Below, one piece after another: positions 8,129 to 15,477 of a stretch of 17,037 nucleotides of DNA; the stretch's first letter is position 1; each line of letters begins with the position of its first letter. Source of the stretch: UBA10677 sp045654245 (GTDB lineage: Bacteria; Bacillota; Clostridia; Christensenellales; Pumilibacteraceae); contig JAZOMX010000018.1 of assembly GCA_045654245.1 (NCBI GenBank), positions 1 through 17,037 on the forward strand, in the 5' to 3' direction. The notes beneath the pieces are model-generated. The model ran no database searches and had not been told where the DNA came from. It was given only the letters and a program-made list of their open reading frames with translations. Made by a program: the position numbers and the translations under genes.

Positions 8129-9167
8129 TTGTGAAAATAAGATAGAAAGCGTACTACAAAAGTTAATAGAAAAGGGCAAAAGAAAGGGAGTGCTTACTCC
8201 CGACGAAGTAGCCTCTGTGTTAGTAACGGAGTGTGACGCTAGTAAGGACGAGGTAGATAAAGCGTTTACTCTTATGTCCGAAAACGGAATACTCGTAGTG
8301 GATTACGACGAAGAACAAACGGTAGTTTACATAGATTCCACGAAAGAGTACTTAAAAGCGCTCGGTCAGTACAAACTACTTACTAAAGAGGAAGAGCAAG
8401 ACCTAGCCGTAAAGGCGCACGAGGGAGATATAAGAGCGAGAGACGCGCTCGTCAATTCCAACCTTCGTTTGGTTGCGTCGATAGCCAAGCGTTACGCAAG
8501 GAAAGGCGTCGAAATGGACGACCTTATCCAAACGGGAAACGAAGGACTGTTGAGAGCGGTTGAGAAATTCGACCCAAGCAAAGGTTTTAGGTTTTCGACT
8601 TACGCTACTTGGTGGATACGCCAAGCAATAATGAGAACGCTCCCCGAAATGCTCCACTCAATTCATATCCCGGGCTACGTAATAGAGCAAATCGACAAAA
8701 TGGCACGGTTAGAACTCGAGCAAGAGCAAGCAACGGGCGAAAAACTTACGGTAACGGAACTAGCGCACCTAATGGGCGTGAGCGAAAAGAGAATAGTGCT
8801 TTATCAAACCTTGCGACAAAAGGACAAGTCGATGGATGCACCGATTGACGAGGACGGAAGTAGCACGATGGGTACTATGCTATACGACCCAAATGCGCTA
8901 TTGCCCGACGACGAACTCGAAAATGCGATGCGCCGAGAAATCGTAGGTAAAATGATAGATAAACTTGAACCTAGAGAAATCGTGGTAATAAAGTATAGGT
9001 ACGGCTTTGACGACGGCGAACCAAAAACGCTTGAAGAAACGGGAAAAGAATTTGGATTAACCCGAGAGCGAGTTCGTCAAATAGAACAAAGCGCGTTAAG
9101 AAAATTAAGAACGCCAAATTACAATAAAAGCATAACCCAGTTCGGAACAGGCGTAATAATAAACTAA
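8118..9167 (+). CDS. Divergent sigma-70 family factor (first of three)
   Basis: A 349-aa RNA polymerase sigma factor. It has one region-1.1-like domain (about 7-60, KGVLTPDEVASVL), region 2 (about 73-185, ending in FRFSTYATWWIRQAIMRTL), region 3 and an intact region 4.2 (TRERVRQIEQSALRKL, 315-330). Several promoter-contacting positions differ from the housekeeping type. The Thr matching E. coli sigma-70 Thr440 is Met172, Arg448 and Arg451 are His180 and His183, and His455 is Tyr187; Gln437 is kept (Gln169). The sigma finger, usually ETPIGEEDDSHLGDF, is DAPIDEDGSSTMGTM. It also lacks the usual DDPVKVYL (DSTKEYL here). GGAGGG precedes the ATG. It overlaps dnaG by 11 bases. It is best seen as an alternative group-2-like sigma with altered -10 reading; that specificity is inferred. 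Confidence 0.93.
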   Translation: MTTDCENKIESVLQKLIEKGKRKGVLTPDEVASVLVTECDASKDEVDKAFTLMSENGILVVDYDEEQTVVYIDSTKEYLKALGQYKLLTKEEEQDLAVKAHEGDIRARDALVNSNLRLVASIAKRYARKGVEMDDLIQTGNEGLLRAVEKFDPSKGFRFSTYATWWIRQAIMRTLPEMLHSIHIPGYVIEQIDKMARLELEQEQATGEKLTVTELAHLMGVSEKRIVLYQTLRQKDKSMDAPIDEDGSSTMGTMLYDPNALLPDDELENAMRREIVGKMIDKLEPREIVVIKYRYGFDDGEPKTLEETGKEFGLTRERVRQIEQSALRKLRTPNYNKSITQFGTGVIIN

Positions 9168-9184
9168 TTCGGAAAGGGAATATT

Positions 9185-10402
9185 ATGGAAAACAACGTAG
9201 AAAAAGCAATAAAGATATTGACCGAAGAGTACGGCGATAAAGAAGTCGTATTTGCCGACGTCGAAACTATTTGTTCTAGAGCGGAACTTACGCTTGAAGA
9301 GAAAAAAGAGTTTTACGAGGTAATATCGAACAGCGGAATTTTGCCTGGACTTAAGACGGCAAGCGAAAGCGATATTGCTAAAGCAACCGAAAAATTGATT
9401 GCTAAAGCGAAAAAACAAGGCGCTCTTACTTATACTGAAATCGGCGAATATCTGTCCGAAAAAACTGGCGCAACGGTAGAGCAAGTGGAGAGCGTAATAA
9501 AAGCGCTTGACGAAAACGAGGTTAAAATCGTTGAAAAGCAAGATGATAGCGACGCCGATTTACTGCTTGCGGACACGGCAACCGACGACCCCGTAAAGGT
9601 GTATCTTAAAGATATCGGCAGAGTTCCGTTGCTTACCCGCGAGGAAGAAGAAATCCTAGCAATCAAGGTAGCGAAAGGAGACGTAATTGCGCAAAATCGT
9701 CTTGCTGAGGCGAACCTACGCTTAGTCGTATCTATTGCCAAGCGTAACGTTGGACGAGGTATGGCTCTGCTTGACCTAATCCAAGAGGGCAACCTTGGAC
9801 TTATGAAAGCGGTGGAAAAGTTCGACCATACTAAGGGTTTTAGATTTTCGACTTACGCAACTTGGTGGATACGCCAGTCAATCACGAGAGCGATTGCCGA
9901 TATGGGTAGAACGATAAGAATACCCGTGCATATGGTCGAGACGATTTACCGTTACACGAAAGCGTCGAGAAACCTTTTGCAAACGCTTGGAAGAGAGCCG
10001 AGCATAGAAGAAATCGCCGAAGAAATGAACGTAACGGTAGAAAAAGTGTACGAAATTCAACGAATTAGCGTTGACACCGTATCGATTGATAAGCAAGTTG
10101 GCGACGAGGACGACACTACGCTAGGCGATTTCATTTCGGATACGAAAGGACTAAGCCCGCAAGACGTAACTAACGCGTCCACGCTAAGGACGCAACTTAT
10201 GTCGGCTATTAGTACGCTTACGCCGAGAGAGGAAATGGTAATAAGAATGCGTTACGGACTAGACGATGGTCACGCAAAGACGCTAGAAGAAGTTGGAAAA
10301 GAGTTTAGAGTTACTAGAGAGCGTATTCGTCAAATCGAGGCAAAAGCGCTCCGAAAACTCCGCAATCCGCAAAAAAGCAAAAAACTGCAAGATTTTATTT
10401 AA
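9185..10402 (+). CDS. Sigma-70 family factor, sigma-A paralogue (second of three)
   Basis: A 405-aa primary-type sigma factor. Two successive region-1.1-like domains occupy about residues 5-55 and 66-117 (KKQGALTYTEIGEYL). They are followed by DDPVKVYLKDIGRVPLL (region 1.2) and complete regions 2, 3 and 4. The -10-reading residues are standard (Gln231, Thr234), as are the extended -10 residues (His249, Glu252). Region 4.2 is VTRERIRQIEAKALRKLR. The sigma finger departs from the norm (DKQVGDEDDTTLGDF), and the middle of region 2.4-3.0 reads ADMGRTIRIP instead of ADQARTIRIP. ATG at 9185 has GAAAGGG upstream. It lies 17 bases after the first sigma gene. Promoter recognition should resemble sigma-A; the altered finger suggests a difference in initiation or promoter escape. 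Confidence 0.95.
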   Translation: MENNVEKAIKILTEEYGDKEVVFADVETICSRAELTLEEKKEFYEVISNSGILPGLKTASESDIAKATEKLIAKAKKQGALTYTEIGEYLSEKTGATVEQVESVIKALDENEVKIVEKQDDSDADLLLADTATDDPVKVYLKDIGRVPLLTREEEEILAIKVAKGDVIAQNRLAEANLRLVVSIAKRNVGRGMALLDLIQEGNLGLMKAVEKFDHTKGFRFSTYATWWIRQSITRAIADMGRTIRIPVHMVETIYRYTKASRNLLQTLGREPSIEEIAEEMNVTVEKVYEIQRISVDTVSIDKQVGDEDDTTLGDFISDTKGLSPQDVTNASTLRTQLMSAISTLTPREEMVIRMRYGLDDGHAKTLEEVGKEFRVTRERIRQIEAKALRKLRNPQKSKKLQDFI

Positions 10403-10429
10403 CTATAATTTTTACTTAAAGGGACTACT

Positions 10430-11683
10430 ATGAATAAGCAAGCAAACGACAAGATTATTAAGACGCTAAAGGAAAAATACAAAAAAGACGGTATTGTAAC
10501 TTACGACGACCTCAACGAGGCTTTGGGCGGAAACTTCGACGACGCCGAGCAAGTAGATTACATCTACACCGTACTTTCGGAGGACGGAATCGAGATTTCG
10601 GTTGAGAAGAAAGAACAAAAGTCGGTATTAACTGACAAAATGCGAGAAGAGGTTGATAAACTTATTTCTCGTGGCAGAGTACAAGGTCATCTAACCTACG
10701 AAGAGGTGGGCGACGTAATTGCCGTTCATCTTGAGGCGGACGCTGACCAAATGAACGAAGTGCTACGCTTACTTGAAGAGAGCAAAGTAAAGGTAGTAGA
10801 AAACGCAAGTGAACTCGTTTTCGACGATATCGACTCGGTTATCGGCGAAATATCTACCGACGACCCGGTAAAAGTGTACCTTAAAGATATCGGAAAAATA
10901 CCCTTGCTTTCCACTAATGAAGAACTTGAACTCGCAAAGAAAATGGCGGAGGGAGACGAGCAGGCGAAGAAGAGATTAAGTACCGCTAACTTAAGACTAG
11001 TAGTATCGATTGCTAAACGCCACGTTGGAAAGGGTATGCTTTTCCTTGACCTAATCCAAGAGGGCAACCTCGGTCTTATGAAGGCGGTAGAGAAATTCGA
11101 TTACACCAAGGGCTTTAGGTTCTCGACTTACGCAACTTGGTGGATTCGTCAAGCGATTACGAGAGCAATCGCTGACCAAGCGCGTACTATAAGAATACCC
11201 GTGCATATGGTCGAAACTATTCATAAATTAAAGAGGGCAACGAGAATACTCGTTCAAGAACTAGGAAGAGACCCGACTCCCGCCGAGATTGCCGAGAAAA
11301 TGGGCGTAACGGAAGAAAGAGTATGCGAAATTCAACGAATCGACCTCGACCCCGTATCGCTCGAAACGCCAATCGGCGAAGAGGACGACTCTCATCTAGG
11401 CGATTTTATCGAGGATAAGGACGCGCGCTCGCCACAAGACGAGGCGGTTGCGTCGCTACTTCGCGAAGTATTGTTTAAGGCAATAAGCGAACTGAAACCT
11501 CGTGAACAAAAAGTATTGCGTATGCGTTACGGTCTAGACGACGGACACCCAAGAACGCTTGAAGAAGTTGGTAATAAGTTCGTCGTAACGAGAGAGCGTA
11601 TTCGTCAAATTGAGGCGAAAGCGCTCCGTAAACTCCGTCAACCGCCGTATGTGAATATGCTTAAACATTTCCGTGAGTCGTAA
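10430..11683 (+). CDS. rpoD: Housekeeping sigma-A/RpoD (third of three)
   Basis: A 417-aa primary sigma factor, the most canonical of the three and so the likely vegetative one. The core matches the B. subtilis SigA pattern closely: DDPVKVYLKDIGKIPLL, GKGMLFLDLIQEGNLGLM, FSTYATWWIRQAITRAI (Gln241, Thr244), ADQARTIRIPVHMVET (His259, Glu262), the sigma finger ETPIGEEDDSHLGDFIED and region 4.2 VTRERIRQIEAKALRKLR. As in the second factor, the N-terminus holds two region-1.1-like domains (about 7-56, DGIVTYDDLNEAL; about 73-123, QGHLTYEEVGDVI) where SigA has one. ATG at 10430 has AAAGGGA upstream. It starts 27 bases after the second sigma gene, and its stop overlaps the next start by one base (TAATG). 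Confidence 0.97.
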   Translation: MNKQANDKIIKTLKEKYKKDGIVTYDDLNEALGGNFDDAEQVDYIYTVLSEDGIEISVEKKEQKSVLTDKMREEVDKLISRGRVQGHLTYEEVGDVIAVHLEADADQMNEVLRLLEESKVKVVENASELVFDDIDSVIGEISTDDPVKVYLKDIGKIPLLSTNEELELAKKMAEGDEQAKKRLSTANLRLVVSIAKRHVGKGMLFLDLIQEGNLGLMKAVEKFDYTKGFRFSTYATWWIRQAITRAIADQARTIRIPVHMVETIHKLKRATRILVQELGRDPTPAEIAEKMGVTEERVCEIQRIDLDPVSLETPIGEEDDSHLGDFIEDKDARSPQDEAVASLLREVLFKAISELKPREQKVLRMRYGLDDGHPRTLEEVGNKFVVTRERIRQIEAKALRKLRQPPYVNMLKHFRES

Positions 11684-12297
11684 TGGATAGAATAGATGCG
11701 ATTTGCACCTTAATAAAGCCGTGCGGAGTTCTTGCGGATATCGGCTGTGACCACGGGCGAGTAGCGTATTATGCGCTCAGTCACGGAGCAAAACGAGTAA
11801 TTGCCTCAGATATCAGCGAAAGTTCGCTCAAAAAGGCAAAAACTCTTATCGGCGAGAACGAACGAGTTAAGTATATCGTTTCGGACGGCTTTGATGCTCT
11901 GGGCGAAAAAGTTGATTGCGCCGTGCTGTCCGGTATGGGTGGAGTAAAAATTATCGAAATTTTGTCAAGAATAGATTATAAACCCACTCTAATCTTAGGT
12001 GCGCAACACAACCAAAAAGAACTTCGCTCATACCTTAGCAAAAACGGGTATAAGATAGTAGAGGATTTTTGTTTTCACGACCGTGGTAAGTATTACGACT
12101 TTATTAAAGCGGAAGAGGGGAAAGGCGAACCCTTGACTGAAATTCAATTACGCTACGGAGTTTATTATCAAAAAAAGAACGAAAGTTTGCGAGAGTTTAT
12201 CGTAGAGCAACTAGAAAAATTGCGCTCTTATAAGCAAACGAAAGAAAACGAAACGCTTACTGCGCAAGCGGAGGAAGTACTCAAATGGCAAGAGTAA
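11683..12297 (+). CDS. trmK: tRNA (adenine22-N1)-methyltransferase, TrmK-like
   Basis: A 204-aa class I SAM-dependent methyltransferase of the TrmK/YqfN family, which makes m1A at position 22 of bacterial tRNAs. The SAM-binding motif I is LADIGCDHGRVAYYAL (about 17-32). Motif II is IASDISESSLKKA (39-51), and the family-characteristic SGMGG is near residues 86-90. The C-terminal third is helical and charged, as expected for the coiled-coil tail of TrmK. The N-terminus is somewhat shorter than in B. subtilis. It starts within the stop codon of the sigma-A gene and overlaps the next gene by 13 bases. The sigA-trmK-nif3 order is a known Firmicutes arrangement, which supports the call. Confidence 0.92.
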   Translation: MDRIDAICTLIKPCGVLADIGCDHGRVAYYALSHGAKRVIASDISESSLKKAKTLIGENERVKYIVSDGFDALGEKVDCAVLSGMGGVKIIEILSRIDYKPTLILGAQHNQKELRSYLSKNGYKIVEDFCFHDRGKYYDFIKAEEGKGEPLTEIQLRYGVYYQKKNESLREFIVEQLEKLRSYKQTKENETLTAQAEEVLKWQE

Positions 12298-13091
12298 AGG
12301 ACGTAATAAAACTAATGCAAGAGATTGCGCCCGAAGAAAATATCGTGCGTGACGACTACGACAACGTAGGACTTTTGGTTGGTAGCGAAAGGAACGAAGT
12401 TAGTAAAGTTTTGTGCTGTCTCGACGCAACCGAAGAAGTCGTTATGGAGGCGGTAAACCTAGGCGCGCAAATGATAATTTCTCATCATCCTATGATATAC
12501 GCGCCTATAAAAAGAGTAACCGACGACAGCGTAACGGGGCGTAAAATTATAACGGCAATCGAGAACGGAATATCCGTTTACTCGGCGCACACCAACCTCG
12601 ATTTTTCGGAGGGCGGAATAAACGATTTCGTAGCCGAACTCGTAGGACTTACGAGCGTTGAGGTAATGGACGGTTATATTTCAAAGTACGCAGGGCTAGG
12701 ACGAGTAGGTAATCTTTCCGCGCCCACCGAGGTTGCGTCCCTAAAACGAGTAGTCGAGAACATTTTTGCCGACAAGTTCGTGCGTATCATAGGCGAGCCG
12801 TTCGATACGGTAGAGCGAGTAGCGATAATAAACGGAGCGGGCGGAGGCGACACGGCGTATATAGATATGGCAGTTAAAGCGAACGCAGACTGTCTAATCA
12901 CCGCCGACGTAAAACATCACGTTGCCGTTTATGCGAAAGAAAACGGACTAACGATAATTGAACCGCAACATTATACGATAGAATATTGTTATATATCCCA
13001 GTTGGTAGAAAGACTACGCGACGAGGCGTCGCTTGCCGGCGTTGAAGTCGAATTTTCCCAGTCCGACCTGGATATAAACCCAAGAAATTAA
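12285..13091 (+). CDS. Nif3-like dinuclear metal centre protein
   Basis: A 268-aa member of the Nif3/YqfO family, a widespread protein with two bound metal ions that has been linked to GTP cyclohydrolase I type 2 and to metal handling but has no settled role. Metal-site motifs are visible: SHHPMIY (about 65-71), HTNLD (103-107), DVKHH near 207-211 and PQHYTIE near 224-230. The last is a variant of the usual DAGHxxTE pattern that keeps His and Glu. It is about 100 residues shorter than YqfO proteins that carry the extra inserted PII-like domain. The ATG lies in the end of trmK, so the two are probably translationally coupled. Confidence 0.93.
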   Translation: MARVKDVIKLMQEIAPEENIVRDDYDNVGLLVGSERNEVSKVLCCLDATEEVVMEAVNLGAQMIISHHPMIYAPIKRVTDDSVTGRKIITAIENGISVYSAHTNLDFSEGGINDFVAELVGLTSVEVMDGYISKYAGLGRVGNLSAPTEVASLKRVVENIFADKFVRIIGEPFDTVERVAIINGAGGGDTAYIDMAVKANADCLITADVKHHVAVYAKENGLTIIEPQHYTIEYCYISQLVERLRDEASLAGVEVEFSQSDLDINPRN

Positions 13092-13099
13092 AAAAACCG

Positions 13100-13117
13100 G
13101 TCCGCAAAAGAGCGGAC
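13100..13117 (+). other. Intergenic mRNA hairpin
   Basis: GTCCGC (13100-13105) and GCGGAC (13112-13117) form a 6-bp GC-rich stem with the loop AAAAGA in the 28-base gap before the next gene. Its ribosome site begins 5 bases after the stem. There is no T-tract, so it is not a terminator. It could be a processing or stability element that changes the dose of the downstream genes. Confidence 0.5.
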
Positions 13118-13131
13118 AAGTGGAGGAATAT

Positions 13132-13845
13132 ATGGAAATTAAGAACATACTAGATTTGCAAAAAGTTGACCTTGCTCGCAAGAAGATTAAAGACGAACTT
13201 GCAAAAGACGCAAACTACATTACGCTAGTAAAGAGTAAAGAAGTTTTTGAAAACGCAAAGCAAAAAATGTCTAGTAGCGAAGTTTCTGCAGAGGCGGTAG
13301 TAAACGCATACAATAACGCCGTTGCAACTTTAGAAGAGACCGTACAAAAGGTCGAAGAACTCGTTGCTCGTGCTGGGAACGAGGATTTAAGCGAAGACGA
13401 GCAGAACGAAATTGCCGACAAACTCGAAGAACTTCGCAAATCCCTTGCCACGGGCGAGAAAAAGACGGCTGAACTTAAAGCGCTTGCCGACAAAGCACTT
13501 GGAGAATACAAACTCGCAGTAAAAGTAGGTAAAGAGGCAAGAGAAAAATACGCCGTAGCCAAAGCGAAAGTAGGAGAGTTGCAGGAGAGTAAGGAAAAGG
13601 ATTTAGGCAAGTTACTTGATGCGAGAAATCAACTCAAAACTAAGGTTGAACCCGACCTTTACGCTATATATAAAGCGAAAAAGACGGCTGGGCTACTGCC
13701 CGTATTCGTTCCCGTTATGGGCGAGGGCGCGCTCGTGTCGTGCGGAGGTTGCGGTATGCAACAGTCCGGAGCCGTTTCGTCCGCATTAGAGAGTAAGGGC
13801 TATTGTGAGTGTGAGAGTTGTCACCGTCTAATTTATAAACCGTAA
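13132..13845 (+). CDS. Coiled-coil protein with C-terminal C4 zinc ribbon
   Basis: A 237-aa protein. Residues about 1-170 are long, charged alpha helices with heptad-like spacing, that is, an extended coiled coil (KVEELVARAGNEDLSEDEQN and similar). The end is a four-Cys zinc ribbon: Cys204, Cys207, Cys227 and Cys230 (CGGC and CESC, with an additional Cys225), closing in HRLIYKP. This is the zf-RING_7 (DUF164) layout, a nucleic-acid-binding type protein that often sits beside Nif3 genes. Its exact function is unknown. ATG at 13132 is chosen because GGAGG (13122-13126) precedes it; a GTG at 13120 would place the ribosome site inside the gene. It is part of the same operon. Confidence 0.88.
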   Translation: MEIKNILDLQKVDLARKKIKDELAKDANYITLVKSKEVFENAKQKMSSSEVSAEAVVNAYNNAVATLEETVQKVEELVARAGNEDLSEDEQNEIADKLEELRKSLATGEKKTAELKALADKALGEYKLAVKVGKEAREKYAVAKAKVGELQESKEKDLGKLLDARNQLKTKVEPDLYAIYKAKKTAGLLPVFVPVMGEGALVSCGGCGMQQSGAVSSALESKGYCECESCHRLIYKP

Positions 13846-13863
13846 CGAAAAGGGGAAGAAATT

Positions 13864-14736
13864 ATGAGTAAAATAACTAAAGCGGTACTTCCGTGCGGAG
13901 GTATGGGCACACGCTTTCTACCTATAACTAAAGCAGTACCCAAAGAGATATTGCCGATTATTGATACGCCAGTACTAGCGTACATAATCGACGAGGCGAT
14001 TGAGAGCGGAATTACGGATATCTTAATCGTATTAGGCGAAGGCAAAGAGGCGATAAGGAATTACTTTTCGCCCTCGCCCGAACTTGAAGACAAACTTATG
14101 GCTAGCGGAAAGGTTGAGTACGCTAACTTGCTTAAGAAGATTTACTCTAGAGCGAATATACACTTTACTTATCAGGCTCAGCCTAGAGGTAGCGCTGATG
14201 CGGTACTTCAAGCGGAAAAGTTTACGGGCAACGAGGCGTTCTGCCTTGCTTGGGGCGACGACTTAATCGTAAATAATCCTCCCGTTATGGGACAACTAGC
14301 AGGCGCTTACGAGAAGTATGGAACTTCAATTTTAGGCGTTCAGCATTTTGAGGGCGACGATATCGTAAAGTACGGCGTAGCAAAAATAAGCGAAAGTTTT
14401 GGCCGTGCGCATAAATGCCAAGGCATTGTAGAAAAACCAGCTCTTTCCGAAATTCCCTCTCGTTTAACTAGCCTCGGTAGATACGTTCTAACGCCGGCGA
14501 TTTACGACGAGATTAGAAGAACGAAACCGGGCGCAGGCGGGGAATTGCAACTTACCGATTCTCTTAACGCGCTATGCTCGACGGAAGGTGTTTACGCCTA
14601 CGAGTTCGAGGGTCGTCGTTACGATATGGGCGACAAGTTTGGTTCGGCAACGGCTCAAGTCGAGTTTGCTCTCAAAAATCCCGAGTTTGGCGAGCGTTTT
14701 AGAGCATACCTAAAAGAATTTACTAAAACGCTATGA
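13864..14736 (+). CDS. galU: UTP-glucose-1-phosphate uridylyltransferase
   Basis: A 290-aa GalU-type enzyme that makes UDP-glucose for wall polymers and glycolipids. The nucleotide-binding signature is at residues 6-28 (KAVLPCGGMGTRFLPITKAV then PKE with the reactive Lys). GAGGELQLTD near residues 220-229 and RRYDMGDKFGS near the end are diagnostic. Two positions are unusual: the standard P-x-GLGHA loop reads PRGSADAV, and the acidic segment usually seen as LLPDD reads LAWGDDL. The enzyme may therefore have shifted nucleotide or sugar preference, or belong to a lineage-specific branch. The ATG has GGGGAAG upstream, and the gene lies 18 bases after the zinc-ribbon gene. Its last 4 bases (ATGA) overlap the next start. 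Confidence 0.88.
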   Translation: MSKITKAVLPCGGMGTRFLPITKAVPKEILPIIDTPVLAYIIDEAIESGITDILIVLGEGKEAIRNYFSPSPELEDKLMASGKVEYANLLKKIYSRANIHFTYQAQPRGSADAVLQAEKFTGNEAFCLAWGDDLIVNNPPVMGQLAGAYEKYGTSILGVQHFEGDDIVKYGVAKISESFGRAHKCQGIVEKPALSEIPSRLTSLGRYVLTPAIYDEIRRTKPGAGGELQLTDSLNALCSTEGVYAYEFEGRRYDMGDKFGSATAQVEFALKNPEFGERFRAYLKEFTKTL

Positions 14737-15422
14737 TAGAGTATATAAACTCGTTTTTGCTCTCGAATAGCCTCGAAAGTATCGAAAAAGGCAAGAAAGT
14801 AGGCGTAAAATCGTTTACCGTCGCAACCGATAATCCGCTCGATTTTGAAAATTCCGAGGGCGTAGAGGCGTATAAAATTGTCCGCTCAAAGAGTGATACG
14901 GACTACCCAAGACTATGTTTAACCTCGCTTTCCGACGATAAAATCGTGGATGCGGTAACCGAAAAAGTGTTAGGCGAGGGCGCAAAACTAATCGTGTTTT
15001 GCTCCTATTCCTTGGGCGAAATAGGCTCGATTGAGGCTAGATTTCACCTTACGCCCGTGCAATTACTACATAAGTTAGGTTTGCTCGACGGCGCGACGCT
15101 AGTTGGTGGAGTTTATCTTGACCGTGACGATATCGACCTAATTGCGCAAGCAAACGCAAAAGTAGTGCTTTGTCCTACCTGCTCGCTAGGTTACGGCTAC
15201 GGCGTGGCGCATCTTCGTGCCATGCTGGGCAAAATCGAGGTTGGTCTAGGTAGTGGCGACAATGCGTTCAACGGCAACGGCGATATGGTAGAGGAACTAA
15301 AAACGCTATATCTTTCAACTTGCGCCGATATGCGAGAACGAGAGGTAATCTCTTACGAAGAACTTTTCTCCCTCGCAAGCAAAAATGCCCCCACCAACTT
15401 AAAATCACTCTTATTCAACTAA
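14733..15422 (+). CDS. Degenerate, half-length amidohydrolase-like protein
   Basis: A 229-aa protein whose residues about 106-200 follow the C-terminal half of the ATZ/TRZ/MtaD deaminase branch of amidohydrolases: TPVQLLHKLGLLDGATLVGG, the IAQANAKVVLCPTCSLGYG segment, an EVGLGSGD strand and NGNGDMVEELKTLYL. Active enzymes of that branch are about 430 aa and bind metal through an N-terminal HxH, a later His and an Asp in GTDG. Here the N-terminal half is missing, the expected His near VGGVYLD is absent (Gly/Tyr), and GTDG is GSGD. It is therefore probably a non-catalytic protein, perhaps a binding partner. It overlaps galU by 4 bases, so it is made together with the uridylyltransferase. The homology is my pattern judgement; the role is unknown. 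Confidence 0.6.
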   Translation: MIEYINSFLLSNSLESIEKGKKVGVKSFTVATDNPLDFENSEGVEAYKIVRSKSDTDYPRLCLTSLSDDKIVDAVTEKVLGEGAKLIVFCSYSLGEIGSIEARFHLTPVQLLHKLGLLDGATLVGGVYLDRDDIDLIAQANAKVVLCPTCSLGYGYGVAHLRAMLGKIEVGLGSGDNAFNGNGDMVEELKTLYLSTCADMREREVISYEELFSLASKNAPTNLKSLLFN

Positions 15423-15445
15423 AAAATCAAATCAAAAAGCCGAGA

Positions 15446-15476
15446 TTGTCGCTCTTCCCGTAGGGAATTGCGACAA
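15446..15476. repeat. Two-part palindrome after the core operon
   Basis: TTGTCGC (15446-15452) pairs with GCGACAA (15470-15476). Inside, TTCCC (15455-15459) pairs with GGGAA (15463-15467) around the loop GTA, with a 2-by-2 internal loop. It follows the last gene of the operon by 24 bases but lacks a T-tract, so it may be an mRNA 3' end stabiliser or a factor-dependent stop rather than an intrinsic terminator. Confidence 0.7.
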
Positions 15477-15477
15477 C

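Noticed and set aside
8118..9167. Pseudogene status for the divergent sigma gene
   Set aside because: The frame is intact, with a good ribosome site, coupling to dnaG and preserved regions 2.1, 2.3 and 4.2. The changes are concentrated in promoter-reading positions rather than spread randomly.
9164..9541. A 125-codon minus-strand open frame over the second sigma gene
   Set aside because: It is antisense to strongly conserved sigma coding sequence, low in complexity, with no promoter or ribosome site.
10404..10409. TATAAT between the second and third sigma genes
   Set aside because: No -35 box at 16 to 18 bases. A promoter here for the housekeeping sigma is possible but not supported.
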